A DNA stretch of 64,000 bases. Origin: Maritalea myrionectae DSM 19524. GTDB lineage: Bacteria; Pseudomonadota; Alphaproteobacteria; Rhizobiales; Devosiaceae. Positions 46,234 to 53,586 of the stretch are shown one piece after another. The notes below the pieces were generated by a model. That model was not told the DNA's origin, searched no databases, and worked only from the letters and a program-made list of their open reading frames with translations. Where the stretch lies: NCBI RefSeq assembly GCF_000423365.1, contig NZ_AUHV01000002.1:791270-855269 (forward strand), given 5' to 3'. The position numbers and the translations under genes are program-made. The first letter of the stretch is position 1. Every line of letters starts with the position of its first letter.

Positions 46234-46967
46234 TGTTGCTGCCCTCCCAATGCAATCGCGTTCATCGCGGCGCTGGCCATGGCCGAGCCGCCGCGTCTGC
46301 CCGTTACGGTGATATAGGGCACACTAACACGGGTTTGGGTGAGTGCATCTTTCGATTCTGCCGCCCCAACAAAGCCAACGGGTGTGGCGATGATGGCGGC
46401 AGGGTGCATGTGCCCGGCCTCAACCATCTCAATCACCTTAAACAAGGTGGTCGGTGCGTTGCCGATCACAATGATTGCCCCGTCTGCCGCGTCGCCCCAC
46501 AGCTCAACCTGTGCTGCCGAACGGGTTGTGCCAAGCTCCTTGGCCAGCGCTGGTGTGCGCTCATCGTTGAGGCAGCACTGCGCCTGACTGGTCTTTGCGC
46601 TCACGGCAGTTTCGCTTCGCTCAACGCCTCCGCGGGGGCGGGCAAAAAGTTGCCCGGCGGCACTTGTGCCGCTCGGCGCATCATCAGAAGATGCTCCGCC
46701 TCTGGGCAAGAACCGTTTGGTGATGCCGGAGCGGACCATTTCGCAGTCGCATAGGATGGGTTTGCCTGCGGCAAGCGCCGCCTGCCCGGCCTTCATCACG
46801 TCGCCGCGAAAGGCAATATCCTGCGTCAAATCCACCATGCCGCACGCATGGATCATGCGCACCACGACAGGCCGCAAAGAAGGCGGGTACTGATCCAGCG
46901 CCGCCTCCTTTTCGATGATCTTAAAGCTCATTTCATAAATAGCTTTAGGGTCACGCAAATAGTCCAT
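46230..46967 (-). CDS. cobH: Precorrin-8X methylmutase with an in-frame insertion
   Basis: 245 residues, about 35-40 longer than typical CobH/CbiC. The catalytic His lies in VVVRMIHACGMVDLTQDI and the conserved ILCDCEMVRSGITKRFLP follows. A low-complexity stretch (about residues 89-130, with PRGGVERSETAVSA) then interrupts, before the family resumes at CLNDERTPALAKELGTTRSAAQ and GNAPTTLF. It moves the C11 methyl to C12. The insertion is treated as a separate entry. It sits between cobL and cbiX with 4- and 1-base overlaps. Confidence 0.92.
   Translation of the reverse strand: MDYLRDPKAIYEMSFKIIEKEAALDQYPPSLRPVVVRMIHACGMVDLTQDIAFRGDVMKAGQAALAAGKPILCDCEMVRSGITKRFLPRGGASSDDAPSGTSAAGQLFARPRGGVERSETAVSAKTSQAQCCLNDERTPALAKELGTTRSAAQVELWGDAADGAIIVIGNAPTTLFKVIEMVEAGHMHPAAIIATPVGFVGAAESKDALTQTRVSVPYITVTGRRGGSAMASAAMNAIALGGQQQ
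46578..46703. repeat. Palindromic element inserted in-frame in cobH
   Basis: The DNA for the extra cobH residues is a chain of hairpins: CGGGCAA-AAAG-TTGCCCG (46639-46656), GCGGCA-CTTG-TGCCGC (46657-46672), and a GCATC/GATGC pair around 46677-46693. It also holds the GAGCGAAGCGAAAC motif (minus strand, 46606-46622). It keeps the frame. I read it as a mobile palindromic element; boundaries are approximate and no second copy was found by eye in the window. Confidence 0.65.
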
Positions 46968-48094
46968 CAGGACCCCTTTTTCTCCATGGTTTTCGGACCC
47001 AATGGATGGTCCTTAAACGGATAAGGGTGGTGATGGTGATCATGATGATGGTGGTGCCCATCGCCATGGTCATGTGAATGACCGTGATCATGATCGTGGT
47101 CATGCTTATGCACCGGGGTGAAAGGCAGCCCGTGCTTTTTGCAGAACTCTTCATCACGACAGGATGCATCGCAATCGCCATTGCAGGGGCAATCTTCCAT
47201 GCCGCCGCCAATGCCTTCCACATGGTGGTGATGGCTTTCTTGCGCTTGACCCACTTCGGCTTCAAACCCCAAAACCTGCTCGCGATATTTGCACATCTGG
47301 CAGTTCATATTGTTTTCGCCGTCCACCACTTCGCGGATGCGATCGATAAAGGTTTCCACCACCATGTCATGGTCGTTCAAATAGCCCGCTTTGATAAATT
47401 CAATATCGGGATGTTCGGCAGCCACTTCATCGGTATATTTGTAAATCCGCTTCACCAGCACGCCGGTGAATAGGAAATAGGGAAACACAACGATCCGTTT
47501 ATAGCCCAGCTTTGCCGCATGTTGCAGCGCCGGGGCGGTGAGCGGGAATGTGACACCGGAATAGGCCACTTCGGCCCAGCCAAAGCCCATACCTTCCCAC
47601 AACATGCGCATCACTTTTGCCACATTGGAGTTGGCATCCGGGTCAGAGGCCCCCCGACCCACAACCACAAGCAGGGTTTCTTCGCGCGGCACATCGCCAC
47701 CTGCTTGTTCCAAGGCTTCTTCAATGCGGGCGCCAGCTGCACGGATCATTTTCAAATCCACGCCAAGCTCGCGGCCATAGATGACCTCCATGTCAGGGTT
47801 TTGCGCCTGATAGGTATTGAGCACCGATGGAATATCGTTTTTCGCATGGCCCGCGGCAAACAACATGCCCGGCACAGCGATCACTTTTTTCACACCCTGC
47901 TCTTTGAGCTGATTGAGGCCGTGATGGATTACCGGATCGGCAAATTCCAAATAGCCATATTCAACCGGCACATCGCCCAAGCGTTGTTTCAAACGATCTT
48001 TAAGGTGCGCGAATTCATCCACGGCCAGCTTGTTACGGCTGCCATGGCCACACAGCATCACCGCTGTGTCTTTATCCAATTTCAATTGTGCCAT
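46967..48094 (-). CDS. cbiX: Sirohydrochlorin cobaltochelatase CbiX, long form with Fe-S motif and His-rich tail
   Basis: 375 residues. Two CbiX-type chelatase halves (about 1-130 and 140-260) with MLCGHGSRNKLAVDEF and VPGMLFAAGHAKND, then NMNCQMCKYREQV, the MxCxxC motif reported to hold a [4Fe-4S] cluster in long CbiX. The last 90 residues are rich in Cys (CPCNGDCDASCRDEEFC) and His (long runs of HDHDH and HHHH). It inserts cobalt into sirohydrochlorin, so cobalt enters early here. The tail likely binds cobalt. Overlaps both neighbours by 1 base. Confidence 0.93.
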   Translation of the reverse strand: MAQLKLDKDTAVMLCGHGSRNKLAVDEFAHLKDRLKQRLGDVPVEYGYLEFADPVIHHGLNQLKEQGVKKVIAVPGMLFAAGHAKNDIPSVLNTYQAQNPDMEVIYGRELGVDLKMIRAAGARIEEALEQAGGDVPREETLLVVVGRGASDPDANSNVAKVMRMLWEGMGFGWAEVAYSGVTFPLTAPALQHAAKLGYKRIVVFPYFLFTGVLVKRIYKYTDEVAAEHPDIEFIKAGYLNDHDMVVETFIDRIREVVDGENNMNCQMCKYREQVLGFEAEVGQAQESHHHHVEGIGGGMEDCPCNGDCDASCRDEEFCKKHGLPFTPVHKHDHDHDHGHSHDHGDGHHHHHDHHHHPYPFKDHPLGPKTMEKKGS

Positions 48095-48282
48095 TATTTG
48101 TTGCCGCGGCGGGCAAGAGCAACAACACCGATAAATGCCAAAAATACGATGACGGGAATAGCGCCATACGCCATCAGATCCGCCAATGTGTGCGTGTGAC
48201 CGCTCACCACTTCAGTGTGCCCAGGGTGCGCCAATGCAAGACTTGGCAAAAGTGCAAAAATGGAAGCTAGGATATATTTCAT
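48094..48282 (-). CDS. Small His-containing membrane protein (DUF6732-like), first gene of the cobalamin operon
   Basis: 62 residues. A cleavable signal (ILASIFALLPSLALA) is followed by HPGHTEVVSGHTHTLAD with four His and then one hydrophobic helix (IPVIVFLAFIGVVAL) ending in a basic tail. I tentatively relate it to DUF6732. Layout and context recall small cobalt-transport helpers such as CbtB or CbiN, but the motifs differ. It has a good AGAGGT site and a 1-base overlap with cbiX. A periplasmic metal-binding role is inference. Confidence 0.75.
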   Translation of the reverse strand: MKYILASIFALLPSLALAHPGHTEVVSGHTHTLADLMAYGAIPVIVFLAFIGVVALARRGNK

Positions 48283-48286
48283 TGTT

Positions 48287-48335
48287 CTACCTCTTCGGTT
48301 TTTTGAATCGTGAGAGGCAGAGTTCGCAAAAAACC
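48287..48335 (-). promoter_or_regulatory. Alternative hairpins around the ribosome site of the cobalamin operon
   Basis: Minus strand: GGTTTTTTG (48335-48327) pairs perfectly with CAAAAAACC (48305-48297). The loop contains TGCCTCT, complementary (7 pairs, one G-U) to AGAGGTA, the Shine-Dalgarno of the first gene. The two pairings exclude each other, the layout of a translational riboswitch expression platform. Confidence 0.5.
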
Positions 48336-48340
48336 AACAT

Positions 48341-48425
48341 CGAGCAGCTCCGGGCTTGGCCCCCTGTTTGGGTCAGCCGCACCAGAATCGCTTTCAGTTC
48401 CTTTAATTGGAACGCTGCAGGAAAA
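48341..48425 (-). promoter_or_regulatory. Candidate (atypical) cobalamin riboswitch core in the cob operon leader
   Basis: On the minus strand, GCGTTCCAATTAAAGGAAC is followed by GATTCTGGTGCGGCTGACCC and GGGGGCCAAGCCCGGAGCTG. The GGTGCGG, CCAAGCC and GGAGCTG parts resemble the central arms of cobalamin riboswitches. However, the expected CCCGCNACTGT segment and the B12 box are not found, so this is either a variant or a chance resemblance. Position upstream of cobalamin genes supports it. Confidence 0.4.
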
Positions 48426-48563
48426 GTTTTAGGCGCTCGCGTACCACCCGTCAACAACCGCCATTTCGTTAGATAAATTTTTATCTATTTCGCCTGATAA
48501 TATTTAAAGCAGGTCCTGCATAGTGGCAGGATAGTCGGTAGCTTCAGGATTATCGGGGTAAAG

Positions 48564-49322
48564 TTGTTTAGTCGTTTCTTGACATTTTTAGGCGTGAGAG
48601 CAGAAGACCATCATTTGGTGCGTCCGGCGTTGTTAAGGTCGCTCGCCATCACGCTTATTGCGCTGGTCGCCGCAGAAATAATGACGTGGCTGTTCTATTT
48701 TGGCGCGCCATGGCAAGAAATGGCGAACGTTCTGCGCATTACCGGGATTATTACACCGACCGTTGCGGTGCCGCTGATCTTTTATTTGTCCTGGCAGCGG
48801 ATCAAACTCAACAAATTGAGCGTGCAATTGGCGCGCCTGGCCAGCACGGATGAGCTATCTGGCTTGCTCAATCGCACCAGTTTTATTGAGGCGATGAGTG
48901 ACCGGATTATGCACCCCACAACACCCGACGGCCGTGGCGCATTTCTATATATTGACGCAGACCATTTCAAAAAACTGAATGATGATTTTGGCCATGCTGC
49001 CGGCGACGAGGCCATCAGCTTTATCGGCAAAGTGATCAATCAAAATATTCGCGAAACAGATTTGGCTGGTCGGCTGGGTGGCGAAGAATTTGGCGTCTAT
49101 CTAAGTGGCGGCAATTCAAGCCTTGCGCGTTCTATTTCTGAAAATATTCGCCAAGACATTACGCACTTAAAGTTTGACGACCACAAACATCGCTACACGC
49201 TAACCGTGTCCATCGGCATTGCCACACATAGGGCTGGTGAAATGCCCTCTGAGTTTATGAAAATTGCAGATAAGAATCTTTATCTCGCCAAAAGCAATGG
49301 CAGGAACTGCATCGCAGCCTAG
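48564..49322 (+). CDS. Membrane-anchored diguanylate cyclase (GGDEF)
   Basis: 252 residues, TTG start at 48564 (GGGG seven bases upstream). Two membrane helices (about 25-47 and 58-75) precede a GGDEF domain (about 95-250): DELSGLLNRTSF, DADHFKKLNDDFGHAAGDE and the active site GGEEF. The inhibitory I-site RETD lies five residues before it, so product inhibition is expected. It makes cyclic-di-GMP from GTP. Divergent from the cobalamin operon. Confidence 0.92.
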   Translation: MFSRFLTFLGVRAEDHHLVRPALLRSLAITLIALVAAEIMTWLFYFGAPWQEMANVLRITGIITPTVAVPLIFYLSWQRIKLNKLSVQLARLASTDELSGLLNRTSFIEAMSDRIMHPTTPDGRGAFLYIDADHFKKLNDDFGHAAGDEAISFIGKVINQNIRETDLAGRLGGEEFGVYLSGGNSSLARSISENIRQDITHLKFDDHKHRYTLTVSIGIATHRAGEMPSEFMKIADKNLYLAKSNGRNCIAA

Positions 49323-49326
49323 CGAT

Positions 49327-49857
49327 CTAACCCTGCAGTTCAAAGAACTGTTCAGCCAGCGGTGCCCAGCTCTCTACTGGCAATTCCTTGTAAAAATCAT
49401 GGCCATATTCGGCCACCTCATATCGTTCCACTTGCGCTTCTTTGTGCCAATCGGGCTTGGGCTGATAATCATCATGCTGGCCGAAAAGACAAAGAGACGG
49501 CACCTTGAAGTGGCTGGCCGTTAGATGCCGCAGACGGGTTGAAGAGACAAACAATTGTGCTTCAAAAATCTGCACCACACTGTTGGCCATTGCGCCCACC
49601 GTGCCGCCAGCGCTGTAGCCCACCAAAAGAGATGGCACATCAATTTGAGCAATCAAGCGCTCTGCCGCATCAATGGCTGCGCCGCCCTCAAAAAGGGTTT
49701 GGTGCAATTCTTCCGCAGGCAAGTCCGGTTTGCCGGCCAACTCGGGCAGAGAGAAGCGCTTGTGTGACAGATTATATTTCGCAGCCAAAAAGCCAGCTAA
49801 ACAATGGTCCATATCTGGCCCATTATGAATATCAGAAATTGAAACAAGTGCGGTCAT
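49327..49857 (-). CDS. Alpha/beta-hydrolase fold protein
   Basis: 176 residues, small for the fold. The nucleophile elbow is GYSAGG (Ser about 82), with LCLFGQHDDYQ supplying a likely acid and EYGHDFY a likely histidine. No signal peptide. Substrate not recognised. It converges on the diguanylate cyclase (4 bases between stops) and is downstream of the MerR gene by 24 bases. Confidence 0.75.
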   Translation of the reverse strand: MTALVSISDIHNGPDMDHCLAGFLAAKYNLSHKRFSLPELAGKPDLPAEELHQTLFEGGAAIDAAERLIAQIDVPSLLVGYSAGGTVGAMANSVVQIFEAQLFVSSTRLRHLTASHFKVPSLCLFGQHDDYQPKPDWHKEAQVERYEVAEYGHDFYKELPVESWAPLAEQFFELQG

Positions 49858-49881
49858 GAACGCCCTTACTGCTTGTGATGT

Positions 49882-50301
49882 TTAGTGCTGCGTTTGGCAC
49901 TGATCATGGTCAGACAGCACCTGCAAGATTCGGCAATCCGCCACCTGTCCATGATCACAGCTTTTCAGCATGGCGGTCAATTCGGTTTCCAATGCCTGTA
50001 GCTTTTTAATCCGCTTTTTCACATCATTGAGGTGCTTTTCGGTAATCTTATCCAGGTCAACGCAGGGCGCCGTTGGATGATTAGACATGCGAATGAATTC
50101 TCGAATCGCGTCGATAGAAAAGCCTAAATCACGGGCATGAGCGATCATGGATAGCCGCTCAAGCGCAGATGGGGGATATCGGCGCTGACCACCCGCAGTG
50201 CGGCCCGGCGGATCCAGAAGTGCTATTTCTTCATAATAGCGAATGGTGGGCACTTTCACATCGCACTGTTTTGACAATTGCCCGATCGAATATTCTTTCA
50301 T
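49882..50301 (-). CDS. MerR-family transcriptional regulator
   Basis: 139 residues from the ATG at 50301 (GGAG eight bases upstream). N-terminal winged helix: YSIGQLSKQCDVKVPTIRYYEEIALLDPPGR, then RLSMIAHARDLGFSIDAIREF, a dimerisation helix, and a C-terminus with CDHGQVADCRILQVL, similar to the metal/thiol-sensing Cys pair of ZntR-like members. Target genes are unknown; a 19-base-spacer promoter upstream suggests self-regulation. Confidence 0.88.
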   Translation of the reverse strand: MKEYSIGQLSKQCDVKVPTIRYYEEIALLDPPGRTAGGQRRYPPSALERLSMIAHARDLGFSIDAIREFIRMSNHPTAPCVDLDKITEKHLNDVKKRIKKLQALETELTAMLKSCDHGQVADCRILQVLSDHDQCQTQH

Positions 50302-50324
50302 CGCATCCACTCCAATACCTCCAA

Positions 50325-50355
50325 AGACTAGAGCATTTTACCTCGACCGATTCAA
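50325..50355 (-). promoter_or_regulatory. MerR-type promoter with long spacer
   Basis: Minus strand TTGAAT (50355-50350), 19-base spacer, TAGTCT (50330-50325), just upstream of the merR start. The 19-base spacing is typical of MerR-controlled promoters. Dyad symmetry in the spacer is poor, so confidence is low. Confidence 0.35.
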
Positions 50356-50360
50356 GTGGA

Positions 50361-50897
50361 TTAGAAGTCGGCTGCCATTTCAATCAGCTTGCTTATCGTG
50401 CGCCGATTTCGGACGGTTAGCGCCGTGCCGATTTTCTTTTCAAAGTTTAGATTGGCGACTTTGGAGCGGGCAGATCCGTTTCCATAGTAAAAGAAGAATT
50501 CGTTGCCGCTTTGTGCGACCAGCTCACCCTCAGCCAACAAAACTTCCAATACAGCCAGCGCATCAGTATTTGGATTTTGCCGCGCAAATCCCGTCATCAT
50601 GAACTTTTGTTCGCGACCCTCCCGATCAAAAGGATAAGCCGTATGCGCGGCTTCCAGTTCGGGCAAGGTGCGCAAGATGATTTGGCTTGAAAATCCAAAC
50701 TCTTTTTCAAATGCTGGCTCCAATCTTTGTGCCAGATCGTGGACCTGTTCATCAGAGTGAAACACCAAATTGCCAGACTGAATGTAGTGTTTTGTTTTTT
50801 CGCCACCTTGCCGGTTGAGAAACGCAACTAAATCGGCCATCTTAATTTTATGACTGCCGCCCACATTTAAGCCACGAAACAACGCAATATAGATCAT
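50361..50897 (-). CDS. DUF1697 family protein
   Basis: 178 residues from the ATG at 50897 (MIYIALFRG); the longer frame to 50966 runs into the neighbouring gene's start region and lacks a ribosome site. Family pattern: IALFRGLNVGGSHKIKMADL, YIQSGNLVF, and near the end VRNRRTISKLIEMA. Function unknown; the fold is widespread in bacteria. Divergent from the HAD gene with only 28 bases between starts. Confidence 0.88.
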   Translation of the reverse strand: MIYIALFRGLNVGGSHKIKMADLVAFLNRQGGEKTKHYIQSGNLVFHSDEQVHDLAQRLEPAFEKEFGFSSQIILRTLPELEAAHTAYPFDREGREQKFMMTGFARQNPNTDALAVLEVLLAEGELVAQSGNEFFFYYGNGSARSKVANLNFEKKIGTALTVRNRRTISKLIEMAADF

Positions 50898-50925
50898 CAA
50901 GCCATCCAATTTCTGAAAGTAGACT

Positions 50926-51660
50926 ATGTCACACGCTGTACGGGAAATCGACAACACCATCAACACGCCGCATCTTGCAGATTGGCCTCACCCAATCAAA
51001 GGCGTGGTGTTTGATATGGATGGATTGTTGCTGGACACAGAACGGCTTTACAAACAAGCCATGACAGACATCTGCACAGAATGGGACCTTGAAATGAGCG
51101 ATGAGATTTTTATCTCGCTTGTCGGTATTCCGAGCAACAAAAGTGCAGAAATCTATTATCGGCACTATGGCGACAACTTTGACGTTGATGCCTTTAACAC
51201 GCTCTGTTTCGAACGCATCACGGCCATGTGCGAAATCGCGGTCCCGCTTAAAGTTGGCGCGTTGATGCTGGTGGAGCAATTGAGCGCACGGAATGTGCCC
51301 ATGGCGGTTGCCACTTCAACCGGGCGCGATATGGCGCACAATTTTCTGGATCGCGCGGGTTTGAAGCCCCACTTTGATCATATTGTAACGCGGCATGATG
51401 TGACCCATGGGAAGCCAAATCCAGAGCCGTTTTTGACCGCGGCCAAACGATTGGAGCTGGCACCGGAAAACTGCATTGCTTTTGAAGATTCCCACAATGG
51501 GGTTCGCGCTGCACATGGCGCGGGCATGGCCACTGTTATGGTGCCGGATATTTTGCAGCCGATCGATGAAATCGCCCAACGTTGCGCCGCGATTATGCCA
51601 TCGCTTTTGCATTTTAAGACTGAACTGGATCATTTTTTTGCGCCAGTTGAGGCAAAATAA
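50926..51660 (+). CDS. HAD-superfamily phosphatase (beta-phosphoglucomutase-like)
   Basis: 244 residues. Motif I FDMDGLLLDTERLY is complete (DxDGxxxDT). Motif II is ATSTGR, motif III KPNPEPF and motif IV FEDSHNGVRAA. An alpha-helical cap lies between. Similar to sugar-phosphate phosphatases such as YniC or GS1-like proteins; the substrate is not defined. About 25 N-terminal residues precede motif I, so a later start is possible. It ends at a terminator-like hairpin. Confidence 0.85.
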   Translation: MSHAVREIDNTINTPHLADWPHPIKGVVFDMDGLLLDTERLYKQAMTDICTEWDLEMSDEIFISLVGIPSNKSAEIYYRHYGDNFDVDAFNTLCFERITAMCEIAVPLKVGALMLVEQLSARNVPMAVATSTGRDMAHNFLDRAGLKPHFDHIVTRHDVTHGKPNPEPFLTAAKRLELAPENCIAFEDSHNGVRAAHGAGMATVMVPDILQPIDEIAQRCAAIMPSLLHFKTELDHFFAPVEAK

Positions 51661-51686
51661 AAGGGCCGCCAAAGCGACCCTTTTTT
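51659..51686. terminator. Bidirectional terminator between the HAD gene and dctM
   Basis: AAGGGCCGC-CAAA-GCGACCCTT forms a 9-bp stem with one mismatch, followed by TTTTTT on the plus strand; on the minus strand the hairpin is followed by TTTTATTTTG. It lies between convergent genes. Confidence 0.8.
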
Positions 51687-51702
51687 GATTTGTTTCCAGT
51701 CC

Positions 51703-53016
51703 CTACATCTGACTTGGCAGGAACAAAGACAGGGCTGGGATACCCACCAACAAAGCTAGCCGGATAATATCGGCGATCCAGAAAGGGGTAACCCCTTTAA
51801 AGATCGTGCCCGTGGTCACGTCGCCAACAACATTTTTCAAAATGAACACGTTGAGCCCAACCGGTGGTGTGATCAAACTTATCTCTGTCACCACAACCAC
51901 AACCACGCCGAACCAAACCGGGTCAAAACCCAACCCGATCACGAGCGGGAAGAAGATCGGCACGGTGAGCAACAGCATGGACAGACTTTCGAAAATCATG
52001 CCCAAGAAGATATAGATCATCAAGATCACGGCCATCACCATCCATGGGGCCAAGTTCAATGTCGCAATCATATCGCGCAAGCCTTCGGTCAGCCCCGCAA
52101 CATTGACAAAGTTGGAAAAGATCCACGCCCCGATCAACACACTGAACAAAGAGGCAGTGGTTACGGCCGTTTCTTTGAGCACCTCGCTCACCGCCTTGAA
52201 GTTCAGATTGCCCCGGAACAGTGCGATCAAAAATGCGCCTGCGGCGCCCATGCCTGCGGCTTCAGTTGGTGAGAAGGTCAAGTAAATCGGCCAAACATTA
52301 AGCACACCATAGAGCCCGCCAATGACCAAGAAGAACAGCAACAGCACAGCCCAAACGCCGCGCAGTGCCGCGAAGCGCCCTGCCCAGTTGGTGCGTTCAC
52401 CCGCAGGTCCGGCCTCAGGATTGCGGCCAACCGTGAAGCGAACAGCCAGAATATAGAATAGGATGCCCAAGACGCCTGGAATGATGCCGGCGATGAACAG
52501 CTTGCCAATCGAAGTTTCAGTCAACAAGCCATAAATGACCAGGATCACCGATGGCGGGATCAAAATACCCAAGGTGCCGCCCGCCGCGATGGACGCGGTG
52601 GAGAGGCTATCGGCGTAGCCATATTTACGCATTTGTGGCATGGCCACTTTCGACATGGTGGCTGCTGTGGCCAATGATGACCCGCAAATCGCCGCGAAAC
52701 CACCGCATGCCACAATGGTTGCCATGGCCAAGCCGCCGCGCAAATGCCCCAAAAAGGCATAGGAAACCTGATAAAGCTCGCGCGAAATACCGCCTTTATT
52801 GACGAATAGGCCCATGAGAATAAAGAGCGGGATGACGGACAGGCCATAATCCTGCGAGGTGTCAATGATCAAGCGAGAGACCATGGACAAGGCGCCACGG
52901 AAACTTGTTTCGTACATATAGCCGGCCATGCCGACCAACCCCATGGCAAAGGCGATGGGCATGCGCAGCAATACCAGCACCAGAACAATGCCAAATCCAA
53001 TAGCGGCTTCAATCAT
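51703..53016 (-). CDS. dctM: TRAP transporter large permease (DctM)
   Basis: 437 residues from the ATG at 53016, which overlaps the dctQ stop by 8 bases. About 12 membrane helices; family motifs are VLLRMPIAFAMGLVGMAGY, GCGGFAAICGSSLATAATM-like ACGGFAAICGSS, and the C-terminal PPVGLNVFILKNV. It forms the sodium-coupled channel. The substrate of this TRAP set is not readable from sequence; closeness to the phenylacetate cluster hints at an organic acid. Confidence 0.94.
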   Translation of the reverse strand: MIEAAIGFGIVLVLVLLRMPIAFAMGLVGMAGYMYETSFRGALSMVSRLIIDTSQDYGLSVIPLFILMGLFVNKGGISRELYQVSYAFLGHLRGGLAMATIVACGGFAAICGSSLATAATMSKVAMPQMRKYGYADSLSTASIAAGGTLGILIPPSVILVIYGLLTETSIGKLFIAGIIPGVLGILFYILAVRFTVGRNPEAGPAGERTNWAGRFAALRGVWAVLLLFFLVIGGLYGVLNVWPIYLTFSPTEAAGMGAAGAFLIALFRGNLNFKAVSEVLKETAVTTASLFSVLIGAWIFSNFVNVAGLTEGLRDMIATLNLAPWMVMAVILMIYIFLGMIFESLSMLLLTVPIFFPLVIGLGFDPVWFGVVVVVVTEISLITPPVGLNVFILKNVVGDVTTGTIFKGVTPFWIADIIRLALLVGIPALSLFLPSQM

Positions 53017-53515
53017 TTGACGGCTCCAAGAGTTGCGGGGCAATCAAGACGATCAGACCCCGGACCAGCAAAACAATCGCTGTAATAAAAGTCATGATCG
53101 CGATAAACCACTCGATATAAAATTGCGGCAAAGCGAGATATTCCGTGACATCACCATATGAGCGGGCCCGCTCGGCCAAAACGACCACTTGACGTGCAGG
53201 CCAGATCAGCATCGCGCCACAGGCGAGATTGACCAGGCCATCGCGAATGCGCGCGGCCCAAGCATTGGTGAAAAATGAGTCGGTTAGGTCCACCACGATA
53301 TGATCTTGCTGGCCGGAGATAATCGGCAACATCAAAAATACAATGATGGCCATAAACCACCTTGTGAGCTCTGTTGCGGCTTCAAATGGTGCGTTAAACG
53401 CTGACCGCATCATCACATCAGCAAAGATCATCACCATCAAGGCAAAGAGCACGATGGATGCCAAAGCGATAGGCAACTTGGAGAGCTGCCGAAAGAGTTT
53501 TAAAGCAGATTGCAT
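53009..53515 (-). CDS. dctQ: TRAP transporter small permease (DctQ)
   Basis: 168 residues with four membrane helices, the first at about 16-38. DctQ features: ADVMMRSAFNAPFEAATELTRW and HIVVDL in the loop after helix 2. It joins DctP to DctM in the membrane. It lies 71 bases after dctP and overlaps dctM. Confidence 0.92.
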   Translation of the reverse strand: MQSALKLFRQLSKLPIALASIVLFALMVMIFADVMMRSAFNAPFEAATELTRWFMAIIVFLMLPIISGQQDHIVVDLTDSFFTNAWAARIRDGLVNLACGAMLIWPARQVVVLAERARSYGDVTEYLALPQFYIEWFIAIMTFITAIVLLVRGLIVLIAPQLLEPSND

Positions 53516-53586
53516 GTGTTTTCCTAAGCACCTAGTGGGGTGGCGCAGGACCCATTGGCCCCGCGCCTGTTTGTCTTAGGGATGCG

